From Todiramphus chloris collaris (lineage: Eukaryota; Chordata; Aves; Coraciiformes; Alcedinidae): a stretch of DNA of 64,000 nt. Position numbers and translations under genes: made by a program. The stretch spans positions 11,951,108 to 12,015,107 of the forward strand of contig JANVCC010000073.1 of NCBI GenBank assembly GCA_025345505.1, read 5' to 3'. The notes under the pieces were generated by a model that had not been told where the DNA came from, ran no database searches, and saw only the letters and a program-made list of their open reading frames with translations. Positions 37,962 through 53,490 of this stretch are shown in pieces (positions within the stretch are counted from its first letter, which is position 1; each line of letters begins with the position of its first letter).

Positions 37962-38358
37962 CACTTTCCATTTGTAGTCCTGGGCAACAAGATAGACAAA
38001 CTTAAGAGACAAGTGAGCACAGAGGAGGCCCAGGCCTGGTGCATGGAAAATGGTAACTATCCGTACCTGGAGACTAGTGCCAAGGACGACACCAATGTGG
38101 CAGTGGCCTTTGAGGAGGCTGTGCGACAGGTGCTGGCAGTGGAGGAGCAACTAGAGCACTGCATGCTGGGCCACACCGTTGACCGGCACTCCAGCTCCAA
38201 ATCAGGGTCTTCCTGTTGTTAAGAGTGGCTGTTGCTTCAGGAACATCGCTTGAGCCAACAGCCAAATCAGAATAAGCACAGGCAGCTCTGGGGCTCTATG
38301 AGGATAGTGGCCACAGAACAATAGGTGGTTTGCTCACTGGGGAATTGCAGCATCACCA
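37962..38358 (+). pseudogene. RAB9B: Partial duplicate of the RAB9B 3' coding part and start of its 3' UTR
   Basis: The 397 bases match 39,315-39,711 at a constant offset of 1,353. By eye there are only two differences: A for G at 38,004 (Glu130 to Lys) and G for T at 38,185 (Leu193 to Arg). The copy starts inside codon 115, so it keeps the NKID and ETSAK guanine-binding motifs, the C-terminal CC prenylation motif, stop (38,220-38,222) and 136 bases of 3' UTR. It lacks the P-loop and both switches and cannot be a GTPase. The frame stays open upstream to an ATG at 37,809, giving 137 codons, but the first 51 are unrelated to RAB9B. The source has no intron here, so DNA-level duplication cannot be told from retroposition, but there is no A-tail. 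Could also be an assembly duplicate. Confidence 0.85.
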
Positions 38359-38934
38359 CTGTCTCTGAGCTTAGAGATCACAGACAGAAACAAGCGCAGC
38401 TTCCGTCAGTGTTCTTGGGGTGATTAAGACATAGTTTGCCAGATAACTTGTTTTGATGTTAGGCCTGTACATCTTTTACATCCTCCCAGTAGAGCAAGTC
38501 AGATAGGAGAAATTATTTAGCTAGTGATTATACAGTGGAAAGGAAGGCCTGATGATGGTGATCTCTGGTGATTTTGCTATTTCTTTGATAATGTGAGGAC
38601 ACAGGCCAAAAGAGATGTTTAACCTAGTGATGGTATATTTGGAACAAACAGACAAGCTTTCAGATACGGAGTTTTCACCAAAAGTGGTACAATTGATACT
38701 AAACTCTCAACAGTTGTTCTCGCCTTGCACTTACAGTGGTGACCTGCTTCCATTTTGGACCTGATGGAGGACTTCTGTGCCTGAAAGCTTGTCCCATTCC
38801 AAGCTGTAATCCTCCTATACACAAAACTTGTTAAAAAATGTGGATGGAAATACCATATTCTTTTCTTCCGTGTATGACTTTCTGCAGAAACCATGAATCA
38901 AACAGCTGTTTTGTACTATTTCTGAACCCTGCAG
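38359..38934. other. Sequence between the partial copy and the RAB9B coding exon
   Basis: Unique sequence, probably the 3' end of RAB9B intron 1. It ends with the acceptor CTGAACCCTGCAG at 38,934, 35 bases before the RAB9B ATG. Confidence 0.5.
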
Positions 38935-38969
38935 ATTGCCTTGGTACTGCATCCCTCCATCCTGCTGCA

Positions 38970-39575
38970 ATGAGTGGGAAGTCTTTGCTCTTAAAGGTCA
39001 TTCTCCTTGGGGATGGTGGAGTTGGGAAAAGTTCCCTCATGAACCGGTATGTCACCAACAAGTTTGACTCGCAGGCTTTCCACACGATTGGTGTGGAGTT
39101 CTTAAACCGGGACCTGGAGGTAGATGGGCGTTTTGTGACCCTCCAGATTTGGGACACTGCAGGACAGGAGAGATTCAAGAGCCTGAGAACTCCCTTTTAC
39201 AGGGGAGCAGACTGCTGCCTGCTGACCTTCAGTGTGGACGACCGTCAGAGCTTTGAGAACCTCAGTAACTGGCAGAAGGAGTTTGTCTATTATGCTGATG
39301 TGAAGGACCCTGAACACTTTCCATTTGTAGTCCTGGGCAACAAGATAGACAAACTTGAGAGACAAGTGAGCACAGAGGAGGCCCAGGCCTGGTGCATGGA
39401 AAATGGTAACTATCCGTACCTGGAGACTAGTGCCAAGGACGACACCAATGTGGCAGTGGCCTTTGAGGAGGCTGTGCGACAGGTGCTGGCAGTGGAGGAG
39501 CAACTAGAGCACTGCATGCTGGGCCACACCGTTGACCTGCACTCCAGCTCCAAATCAGGGTCTTCCTGTTGTTAA
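38970..39575 (+). CDS. RAB9B: Ras-related GTPase Rab-9B, complete, single coding exon
   Basis: Rab9 proteins act on late endosomes and steer mannose-6-phosphate receptors back to the trans-Golgi. The frame encodes 201 residues, the family length. Visible are the P-loop GDGGVGKS (14-21), switch I with Thr39 (FHTIGVEF), WDTAGQE (61-67), NKID (124-127), ETSAK (152-156) and the C-terminal CC (200-201) for geranylgeranylation. The upstream frame is open for 44 more codons, but MSGKSLLLKVIL is the known Rab9 start and the splice acceptor at 38,934 cuts that extension off. RAB9B rather than RAB9A is supported by the C-terminal EEQLEHCMLGH stretch and by position next to PLP1. From memory it differs from human RAB9B at about a dozen scattered sites. 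The exon's 3' part is duplicated upstream. Confidence 0.96.
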   Translation: MSGKSLLLKVILLGDGGVGKSSLMNRYVTNKFDSQAFHTIGVEFLNRDLEVDGRFVTLQIWDTAGQERFKSLRTPFYRGADCCLLTFSVDDRQSFENLSNWQKEFVYYADVKDPEHFPFVVLGNKIDKLERQVSTEEAQAWCMENGNYPYLETSAKDDTNVAVAFEEAVRQVLAVEEQLEHCMLGHTVDLHSSSKSGSSCC

Positions 39576-42175
39576 GAGTGGCTGTTGCTTCAGGAACATC
39601 GCTTGAGCCAACAGCCAAATCAGAATAAGCACAGGCAGCTCTGGGGCTCTATGAGGATAGTGGCCACAGAACAATAGGTGGTTTGCTCACTGGGGAATTG
39701 CAGCATCACCATCTGAATTCTGACTGGAGTTTTTGGGCACAGAGCATGTATCTGCAGGTGGGAGTTGTTAAAAGAGCATGTGAGCATAATCCTGCTTCCA
39801 TCTCTGACAGTTCTAGCAGGTTCAAAGGACTGGGTAAAAGTCCTTTAAATTCACTAAAGACAGTACTGATCTTATCTGTACCAAGAAACACCCGTGGAAC
39901 AAAGCTGTTAACACTCTAGACATTGAAGTATTTTAGTCTTCAACTCAAAAAGAATACTAGACCTGATAAACTCATGACCTTACTGCCAAAGGAAAGTCTG
40001 CTCAGCATACTGAATTAAACCTGTTGCAGAGACTAGTGCATGTGACTGTGAGAATGCCAAATAGAGTGTCTGAGATACGTGTATCTGTTGTTTGGGATAA
40101 GTGCATTGTGTCCTGAGACTTAATTTTTCTGAGAATTGTTAGAGGTCTGATCTGAAATAACATACAAAGGAGAGATGGACTTGTGTTTGAATGTGACAGC
40201 ATTACTTCTTTGTGACTGCCTATTTCTGTTCTGGTTTTCCTCACCTCTTACTTTGTCTTGTGTGAGTGTTATTTTATGGAGAGACTGCTTCTTGTTTAAT
40301 AGATGTTTGCTTGTCTCTTGTGGAGGCCCAACACCAGATCTCATTTCTCATACCTCAAAGCCCTGGATGAAAAATACCAATGTGGACACTTGTGGTCATG
40401 TCAAAGAGCTCAGGGTCACTCAGGAGTTCAGGAGATCTGGAACATGAAACTTAATCGGGTTTCTGTCACAAGTAATTGCTGTGCCCAGATGATACGCACT
40501 AGCAGACTGGATGGTAGGTGGGTGGGATGTCTCCTAGTGCACAGGTGGCTATGCGTGGTCAGCTGTTAAATCCACTCTCTTGGTGTGCGGGGCTGGTGAT
40601 CACAGTGCGTTATTAGCTGGTGGATCAACGTCTTCGGTTGCTTTAGTACATATATTTCTGTCTGGATGCTGTAACACAGAGCCATTCACTTTATCACCTG
40701 TTGTGTCAGGTGCAGTGCTACTGAGCACAGTAATTCATGCCATTGTCCTGGCCCTTACTCCCTAATGAAAAACCCATTACGTTTTATCTGAAATTATATG
40801 ACAGACTTCATTGGTAGCCGGTATCCACTCAGTTAAGTGGCCTTTGTTAATAGCTGCTATGTTCAGTCCACCAGGGGAGAGAGCTGCACTGGTTCCACCT
40901 CTGTTCAAGCTGGATGGAAAATGGCATTTGCAGGGGCAAGGAGCCATCTAGACAAGGATGCCAGGCTTTGCCGATTGCAGCTCCTGCACCCTGCTAGGTG
41001 TTAGTCCCAAGCTATCTGACTTCTGTCTTTTCTGTTGCAACCTCGTGTCCTGAAACTTCCCATGCAAGTTATTTGTCCAAAACTCTGACTTTGCCCATAA
41101 TCATATAGGACCGTGCCATGGGGATAGCTTCCCGGAGTATGTATCAGCTCGCTGCTGAATGTGATTTGCACTGTGATGAGCTACAGGATGGTAAATTTTG
41201 TAGCTCAGATCAAGCAGCTTCACTTATACTGTGCTTTAGAGCAGGGCAGTCTCAGCCCTCCTGGCTGGTGGCAGCTAATCCCCATTGCCAAGCAGTCTGT
41301 GAGTGTACAGGGAGTCTCCTCTGGTGGAACTCAGTGTGAACCTGCCCTTCTCTGCAGGGCAGCCATATGTGGAAAAAACTGAAGCTTTAATCATAAGATA
41401 AGAGGGATCTGATTTCCAAACAAGACTCTCCACAGGGATAGATAGGGAGTGCTTGCAGTCTCTGGAAAACCAGGTCCCTTGGGGTATAAGAGAAGGCTCT
41501 GCCTCTGCCACCTGTGGTTCTGATTTATATCTCTGAACATCCCCCAGAGCTGAGGGCCCAGGGACAGAACAGGCTCAAGCCCTTTTGCACTGCCTGACCC
41601 TGCCAGAGATACTGCTGAAGGAGCTCTCTGCAGGTGAGACTTCTGCTTCCCTGGTGTGGATCTCATGGGATCTATGTGAGGACTGGCATCTCCTGTGGCA
41701 GAGGGCAGAGACTGAACAAGCCACGGCGTGGGAGGCATGGGTGCAGCACACTGTTTGCAGTACCCTGGCTGCCTACTGATGCGGATAGCTGAAGCTCAAG
41801 AGCCTCATTATGCACAGGCTGTGCAGATGGTATGTATTGCCAGAGGATGTTATGCAGTATCTTTTATTCCAAACAAACACAGGATCACTGATTGTTAAAA
41901 AACCCCACCTATTTTATTAGGCTATTGTGTTTTAAAAATCCATTGAAAAAAAAGTAAAGTATAATATATTTAAATTGTTTAATTTATTTTAAATGATACG
42001 CACAATTTCCAAAGGAGCCAGGATTTTGAACTCTTTGTTGCAAAGTTCAGTGCCAACAGCCATCCCTTCCCTGTGTCCACTCATGCTGCTGCGGTTGCTG
42101 TTGTTACAGAACTGGAATTGTAAAACCAAGATTCTACCTTTGTTTAAGCAAATAAAACATGGATGTATTCAAGTG
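39576..42175 (+). other. RAB9B: Probable RAB9B 3' untranslated region
   Basis: No coding signal follows the stop. The first clear AATAAA on the + strand is at 42,151-42,156, which would give a 2.6-kb 3' UTR. Inferred only from the hexamer. Confidence 0.4.
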
Positions 42176-44659
42176 AATTCAGGAAGTGGCTGCCTTCTTG
42201 GTTTATCAAAGTTTAAGTCGGCTCCTGTTCTGAGGGAGAACAGGGAACTGGGCTGGCTATAGCATCTGGCAGGGAGAAGTCACTGAGGGATCAAAGGGGT
42301 TTGTTATTCATGAATGTTCCTATCTAGACCAGTAGTTGAAGGAATATATCTTATTTACCATCTGAATCCAGTGACCAGTTTTGTCTTTTCAAGAGTGTCA
42401 GAAAACACATTTGTAACAAAAATATTCCACATTGTTTCCTTCTGTCACTGCAGTTTAATTTTCAGCCTGGACTCCCACCAGCAAGTTGGGTACTTTCCCT
42501 TGATTTCTTCCTATGATCTTGAAAGCGGTCCCTTGGGCTCCAGGGGGTTGTAACTAGGCGTGATTTCTGTAGGATGCTGACACAAACTGGCATATGGGGA
42601 CTGTTCTCTTCCACTGTCCTGCTAGGATAATTACTAATTTTGGGAGGCTTTCTCTGTGTTTGCAGAGTCCCTGCTTGCTGTTTCTGGTGGCAGAACCTTT
42701 TAGTTTGTTTTTCTCCCTTCTCTGCTTGCCTCTACATGCTTCCAGAGGCAGCATAGGGTTTCAGGTCCTTGGGAATCCTGCTTTTTAAATATGAGCTGAA
42801 GTATCTGGTGGCCTCCAGCATCTTATTGCAGCTTTTTTGAAAACACGGCCAACGTGACCTGGTGGGAGATGGTCCCAACCTTGGAGGAGTTGTGGGGGTT
42901 GGGTGAGGCTATCTCACGTCAGTGAGGATCTGTCTGAAATCATCAGAACCACTGACTCCCCTGATGTGAGATGTTTGTAAGAAAATGCAGGGCAGAGGCA
43001 GGAGTGGCAGTGAGACTACTCCCTCATTCCCCAGATTGCTACCACAAGCAATAGTGAAGAGCTCAGTGGGTTTGGTCCATGGGTTGGAGAGAAGATGAAT
43101 CCCTGGAGGGCAATGGAGTATCTCCAGAGGATAGCAGTGAGCTGCTTTTCTGTGGAGCAAATGCTGTAGCATATTCCTGTGTGCTTGCAAAGGAGGCGGA
43201 GTGGCAGGGAGTGTCCTGGTCCTGTCCATCCATTGCTCCCACATCCCTCTTGAGGATCTTGCCCAATCTGGGCTAGGCAGTGCACCTGTAAGGGCATGCA
43301 GCTGCTTGGTGGAGCGAGGAAATTGAAATCTTATCTAGAACTGCTAGCTGAGGAAGTCCAAATAGCTGCAGATGCTCCAGAATTGCTCTCTGGGTGACTG
43401 GGGCTGTTCACTGTGCATTTCCCAAGCGCAGCTCCTCCCTGGCTGGAGGCTGGTTCCTCAGAGCACGGCTGTAAGGGGGTTTATGGAAACGTGATTTCTG
43501 GGACCATATGCTCTTGCACGTGTTTGACGATGAGCAAAAATATTAAGTCTAAAAATGCCCTTTTGGGAGCCTCTAAACTCCATCCCAGGCTCCACTTCTT
43601 AACAGGGAGTTTGTTGCAGCTCTGACACCAGGGTCAAAATGTGCTCTGCTGTGGAGTAAGGGGTGCTTCCTGCTCTGCCGAGGTAGGAGGTGATGGCAAC
43701 TCTCACAGCAGTTACCTGAAGGTATCAGGTGAACCAGAATGCCTTGACCGGGAGACTTGGGACCTGGTACAATTGGTGTAGTCAGTGAAATGGTGGGTTA
43801 CCTGCTGTGGTGATTGATCAAGCAAAAGCAATTGGGGATGGAGACAGACCAGTGCTTGACACCAGTGCTTGCTTGGCTGATGGAGCAGCTCTTTTCCTGG
43901 TGCCTTCAAGGGATACTTCAGGGGCTGGTTCATGTGCCTATATGCAGACAGGACTCCTATCTTCATGAGCAGCCAAGTACATCATCTGCCTATGCTATTG
44001 TCATTCTTAGCCCTTTGCATGAAGACTTCCCACTTGCTATTCCCTCCTTGTCCCTGGGCATATCCCTAGCAGAGTCAAACTGCAGAAATGGAGAGAAGCT
44101 AGCTGGGTTCCTGAGAGGCAGATGCACAGCAGTACCATGCCGTGACCCTGACAGGCAGGGCTATTTGCCAGCTACCCCCTGCCAGAGCATCACTTGTCAC
44201 TTGCAGCTCTTTCCTTGCACTAACTGAAGTCAGGACAGGGCTGGGGGAGCTGCTGGTAAGGAGCAGTGTGTCCTGCCACCACTGGTGTGCCCGCTGGCCA
44301 TCTCCTGAGTGCTAGTGCAGACAGAGAATGGAGGGCTGAGCCAGGGCAGCAGGCACTCTTGGGTTTGCGTGTAACACTCCTTCCCCTGAGCCTTCCTGCT
44401 TGTCCTACGCAGCCTTTTCCCAGGGCTGAGCCCGAGCCTTTGCTAAAAGAGGAAGGCAGGGAAGACAGTTCCTGCCTGTGTGGCTTCAGAGGAATTTGCG
44501 ATGTAGTTAGAGGCTTGCACGCAGGCTTTGAATGGCAGCATCTGGATGTTTGTTGTAGCTTCAATTTGCTATTCCCTTGCAGGACTTAGCCCAGTGTTAC
44601 TGAAGGCACGAGGGGGAGACGGTAGTTATTTTCTAGGATGTGTGGCTGGCGGGATGGCT
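42176..44659. other. Intergenic DNA between RAB9B and PLP1, no gene recognised
   Basis: Open frames up to 137 codons without motifs (for example 43,814-44,227). No repeat was identified. Confidence 0.5.
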
Positions 44660-45060
44660 TTGTTCTGAGGGCTCCCAGGATGCCCTTAGGAGGAGACGTG
44701 CCTTTTCAGGGAGGGCTCCCGCGGGGCAGCACGGGCAGCGCAGCGGCCTCCTCCGCAGGGGGAGGGGGCCGGGAAGATGGGGCACGACGCCCGCCTTGCC
44801 AGCCCGGACAGCCGCTGCGGTCGCGGGGAGGAGACGGGGAACCGACGGGGTGGGAGTCGGTGCCTCTCGGCCGAGGGAAGAGGCCGGGCGGAGCATCAGC
44901 CTGGCGGGGCTTTGCCCGTGGAGGTGACCTCAGCGCAGGGCTGGGAACCCAAGGCAGTCCCTACGCGAACGCTGCCGGGTGTCGCCCTCTCCTCCCCTCC
45001 CCTTTCCCTGCGCGCACGCTTCTGTCCTAACCGTCCCAAAGGCTTGCTTGCCTAGTGTCC
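44660..45060. promoter_or_regulatory. CpG island with no assigned gene
   Basis: About 400 bases of high CpG density (for example around 44,720-44,900) stand out in CpG-poor DNA between the convergent RAB9B and PLP1 genes. Overlapping open frames on both strands (87-130 codons) show no known protein. An unannotated promoter, an lncRNA start or an enhancer island are all possible. Confidence 0.6.
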
Positions 45061-46932
45061 CTTCGTAGCAGCAGCACAGGGCTGCCTCCTGGAGTGGCAG
45101 GGTGTGGGATGAAAGGGTGGTTTCTCCTTGCCTGCTCTGCAGGCAAGACAGCCCATGGGACCTGCTTTAGTGTCCCTTTCTCTGGTCCAGCCTTTGTGGG
45201 AGTAAACTGCAGCCACGTTTTATCTGCTAGACAGGAGGAAAGTGTTTGATTGTACTAGGTCCTCAGAGCTCGCGATGGGCCAGTTTACAAAAATGTGGTT
45301 TGCTACAAGGCAGGGTTTATTCCATCTTTTTCCAGACAGTTCCTGGAGGGCACTGCATGCCTAGGGAAAGAGCTATGAGGGCAGATCCCATGTCTCCAGC
45401 TGGAGTGGCAGCAGGATGCAGCCAAGGGCACAAGAGGGTACATGTGTCCTTCGGTCCTTGGCCATGCTGGCTGCTTTCACATGCTACCTCGTGCTGCTGT
45501 CCCCAGCTCTCACAATGGCCAGGGGGCATGAGTCTCTGCCAGTGGAAAGAGATGGTGTTTTGTTCTCCAGCTCACTCCTGTCCAGTGGTTGATCAAACAC
45601 ACACAGGGCCCTTTCAGGATGAGCAGAGGAGGGTGATGGCATCTGGGAACAGAGGGAACAAAGGGCCCCATTGATTCTGGCTGCAGCTCCACGTTTCCAT
45701 GAGCTGGGCCAAAGCTGGGGTGCAGGCACTGCTGTGCACTGAACTGGGGCAGCAGTAGTGCTTGAGATAAACTTTCCCCAGCGAGGCTGCATGGGAAGCC
45801 TTGCTGCAAGCCTGGAGGGAACTGAAGCTGGGGAGGAGAGGGGACAGTGGGATTTGGGTTAGAGGCTTATTCAGGAAGAGCAGCAAGGGTCCTGGCTGTG
45901 GATAGGTAAGAGCCTGATGGCTCACAGCCTGCCCTGCTGTTCATGGGTACCCGGCTGTGCCTGAAATCTGCCTCTTGGACAGAATTGCTACCAATGGGAG
46001 CAGTGCCAGGCTTTGAGTGTGGGGCTGGGAGCACCCCTCCAAGATTTTCCTCCGTAGAGTTTCCTGAGCAAAGCTCCTGGGGTAATTTCCAAGAGAAGCA
46101 ATATTTTAACCCATAATTTTTGAGTAGCTGCTGCTGTGGAAATGTACATCTAAGGGTGGCATTTGTCTAATCAGGGGCAGAAAGACACTGGCCAACGACC
46201 TCACCAGACACCAGCACTGTGCAAACTGTTAATGACACTGCAGCAAATGGCACACAGCCACCCCCAGGGTGTGCCAACAGGACATGTAGAGCCCTGTGAC
46301 TCTGCCCTCATGAGGAAACAAGACCATCCTGTTTCACACAATGCTCTCTACAAGTAAAAGAATCATGCATCCTGCGTGGCTCTGGACATGCTCGTACCAT
46401 GCTTGTTGCCAGATGTGAACTGGTGAGCTTTGTTTGAGCCATGCTAAGTAGTTCTGCTGTGGTTGTGCTGTCGATGCTACAGCAGGAGATGTGACAGAGG
46501 CTGTCACCACGTAGGCTGAGTATTAAAGGGCAGCAGCATGTCACCAAATATGAGCAAACGCATCCTGCAAGACTCCAACTTTCCTCTGGGTGGCTGGAGG
46601 AGAAATAGAGGTTTTAAGGGCTCCCCAGCTGGGAACAAGGATTTGGAGTCAGGGTTATGAACCTCATAGCTGCAGTGGGAAGAATGGGTGGACAGAGTCC
46701 TGCAGGGGCTGCTGGCCCACATGTGGGTCTGGTGAGTGCTGTTCTTCTGGGCCCTTCACTGCAGCTTCCCCTTCCCTGCTTTTTTTTTTTTTTTTTTTTT
46801 GGCCAGGGCAGGGGGGGGCGGGAAAGCCATCACAACAAATGGACAGACATATGAGTATCTTCTTCACACAGTTCTTAATTTTAATTTTTATAAAATACAT
46901 CTTGTAAGATGAGTTTCTAAAAACTTACTCCT
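45061..46932. other. Intergenic DNA, downstream of PLP1, no gene recognised
   Basis: Open frames up to 142 codons (45,246-45,674) without motif. A T21 run lies near 46,781-46,801. Confidence 0.5.
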
Positions 46933-48792
46933 TTTTATTGCTTGTTAACAAGTTGAAATTCTATGAAGGAAAAACTTTCAGTTGATTAACTCTCTTTTTG
47001 CGCGCGTGCATGTGCACATGTGTGCGTGTGTGTGTGTTTGGGGTCTGAGGACAAGGGTGGGATGGAGGATCTGGTTATTTTTTGTTAAATGGATACTAAA
47101 AAAAATCCCAGCAAACCCCCAAGAGAGATAGTGTCGATGTGAATTTCCAGATCTTGACTGGTTTCTCCCCACCCTGCCATCCCTCCTGGCATCTTCCCCC
47201 CCTCCCCAGCCCATGTGCGTTGGTAGCCTGGCCAACCTATTTCAGCATTCCTGGTGGCAAGGATCCTTCAAATGCTCTGCTCAGCAGATCTAGTTCTTTA
47301 TCCTTGCCCCTGCTGAAACTGGCACTTAAAAAAAAACCCTATCATAATAATATAGAACAAAAAAACCCCAACTCTATGCAAGATGAAGCTACAGTCTGCC
47401 ACTAAGAGTAGTTTCTCCAATAAATAAACACAAAGATTAGCATTCAGGAGAAGCAGGGAGGAGCAAAACAAAATACCAGTTGTCACGGAGGACTGAAAAC
47501 AACTTTTGATGGGTCTAGCTGGACCCACGCTACCCAGCCAAAGGGCCTTCCTCTAGCTGCTGTGGAAAGCAATCATGGGGGAGAGGTCATCTTCACCAAA
47601 CCCCTTGCCCTGCTGCTCCACTCCATGGGAAAAGACTGAACTGGCACCAGAAAGGATCTGGTTTGCAGAGATGGGCTGTGTTTCTATGCTGTGACCCCAA
47701 AACCATTGCCTTTCTTTCTCTCTTTGGCTCCTTCAAGGGTTTTGGCTGGGAGCAAGATGCTGCCAGTCCCTCCCACTCTGACAGACACAAGACAGTTGTC
47801 CTGACTTGCAGGAAACATGGGGAAAAAAAAGTGAAGGGAAGAGGGGGACAGAACAAGGGAAAGTTACATTTGACACAGGTGAGAAACAAATCAAGGTCTC
47901 TGACACAGCAGAGGCTGGAGAAGCAGATGTCACCCCAGAGAAGAGCACCATTGTGAAGGAACAAGAGCATGCAGCGAGCGTGGCGCTTGCAGGGCAGGGC
48001 AGGCAAAGGTGCACAATCCAGAGGGTCATCCCCTGCCTGTGGAGGGATGGCTGTGGCTTTACACTCCCAGGACACAGGCAGAGATGTGCCCTCTTGGTCA
48101 AACCTGTCTGCTGCCTCACTGCCATCTGGAGGGTAAAGCCAAGAGTCTACAGAGACACCAAACTCCTTTAGGCTTTAATAGGGGGCAGCTGAGTTAGGGC
48201 TTTATCAATATTGGGGTCAGCACTCTCTTCTCTGCAACAGGAAGATCCTTGCCCTGAACTCCCTTTGCCTTGGCTGCAGCAGGCAATTTGGGGCTAAGGG
48301 AAAAAAAAAATCCTTCTCTTCTCCATCCACAGGTGGTGACAGCAGACAGCTCCAGGAGAGTCTCTAGCAATGGTACTGGTATCAGCACTGGGCCAACTTC
48401 CTTTTCTCTCTAGGTAGCCACTTGCTACTAATGGAGCAACCTACACAGATATCCTCCTCCCAGGAGCATGAAGGCCTTTGCTCATCCCTAGGCAACACTG
48501 GGACACTGGAGTAAGTCCCTCCTCTTCACTGTCTGGTTTTAATGGGCTTGGCCCTAGAGTGAACCAGTTACAGATGAGCAGAGAGAGAAAAGTGCATGAA
48601 GAGGTGTCCATTGGTGGGAAGCTCTCCTTCCTGGTCATACTCAGCATGATGGATGCGAGGGAGGAAGAGGAGGGGAGTCAGCAGCAAAGGCAGAGTTAAC
48701 GCAGGAGACCTGGTGTTGGGTGGCTGCAGTGTTAAAGCCTTGGGGTTAGAGAAAAGAAGGGTATTTGGTCTGTCTGGGCTTCACCGAGTGGG
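46933..48792 (-). other. PLP1: Probable PLP1 3' untranslated region
   Basis: On the minus strand two polyadenylation signals follow the PLP1 stop: ATTAAA at 48,180-48,175 and AATAAA near 46,938-46,933. The distal one gives a 1.86-kb 3' UTR, about the length known for mammalian PLP1 mRNA. A GT-rich microsatellite lies at about 47,000-47,040. The 160-codon minus-strand frame at 47,593-48,075 inside it has no motif. Confidence 0.5.
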
Positions 48793-53276
<4,484 letters not shown>

Positions 53277-53399
53277 GGTGCTGGACTTGGTCAACTCCCT
53301 CGACTGCCTGTTCAGCTGCTTTGGTGCTGTCTGCGGGAGCTCTCGTCTGCCTGGCAGTCCCTCTCTCTGTATTTCCCACTCTGGGTGCCTGTCCTGCTC

Positions 53400-53490
53400 T
53401 CCAGCAAAGAAAAGGGCTCTCTGAGTGACAGCCACCCCCCTTAAAGGGACAGGACCCCGCCCCTCCCCCCGCCCCCCCCCCCCCCGGCAC
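53400..53490 (-). promoter_or_regulatory. PLP1: Probable PLP1 core promoter with G-rich run
   Basis: On the minus strand CCTTTAAGGG near 53,440-53,450 is a TATA-like element about 170 bases before the ATG. Just upstream lies a GC box and an uninterrupted run of about 14 G (53,470-53,485). The start site is inferred only. Confidence 0.4.

Noticed and set aside
38838-38969. 44-codon N-terminal extension of the RAB9B frame
   Set aside because: A good splice acceptor at 38,934 interrupts it, and the Rab9 family start is at 38,970.
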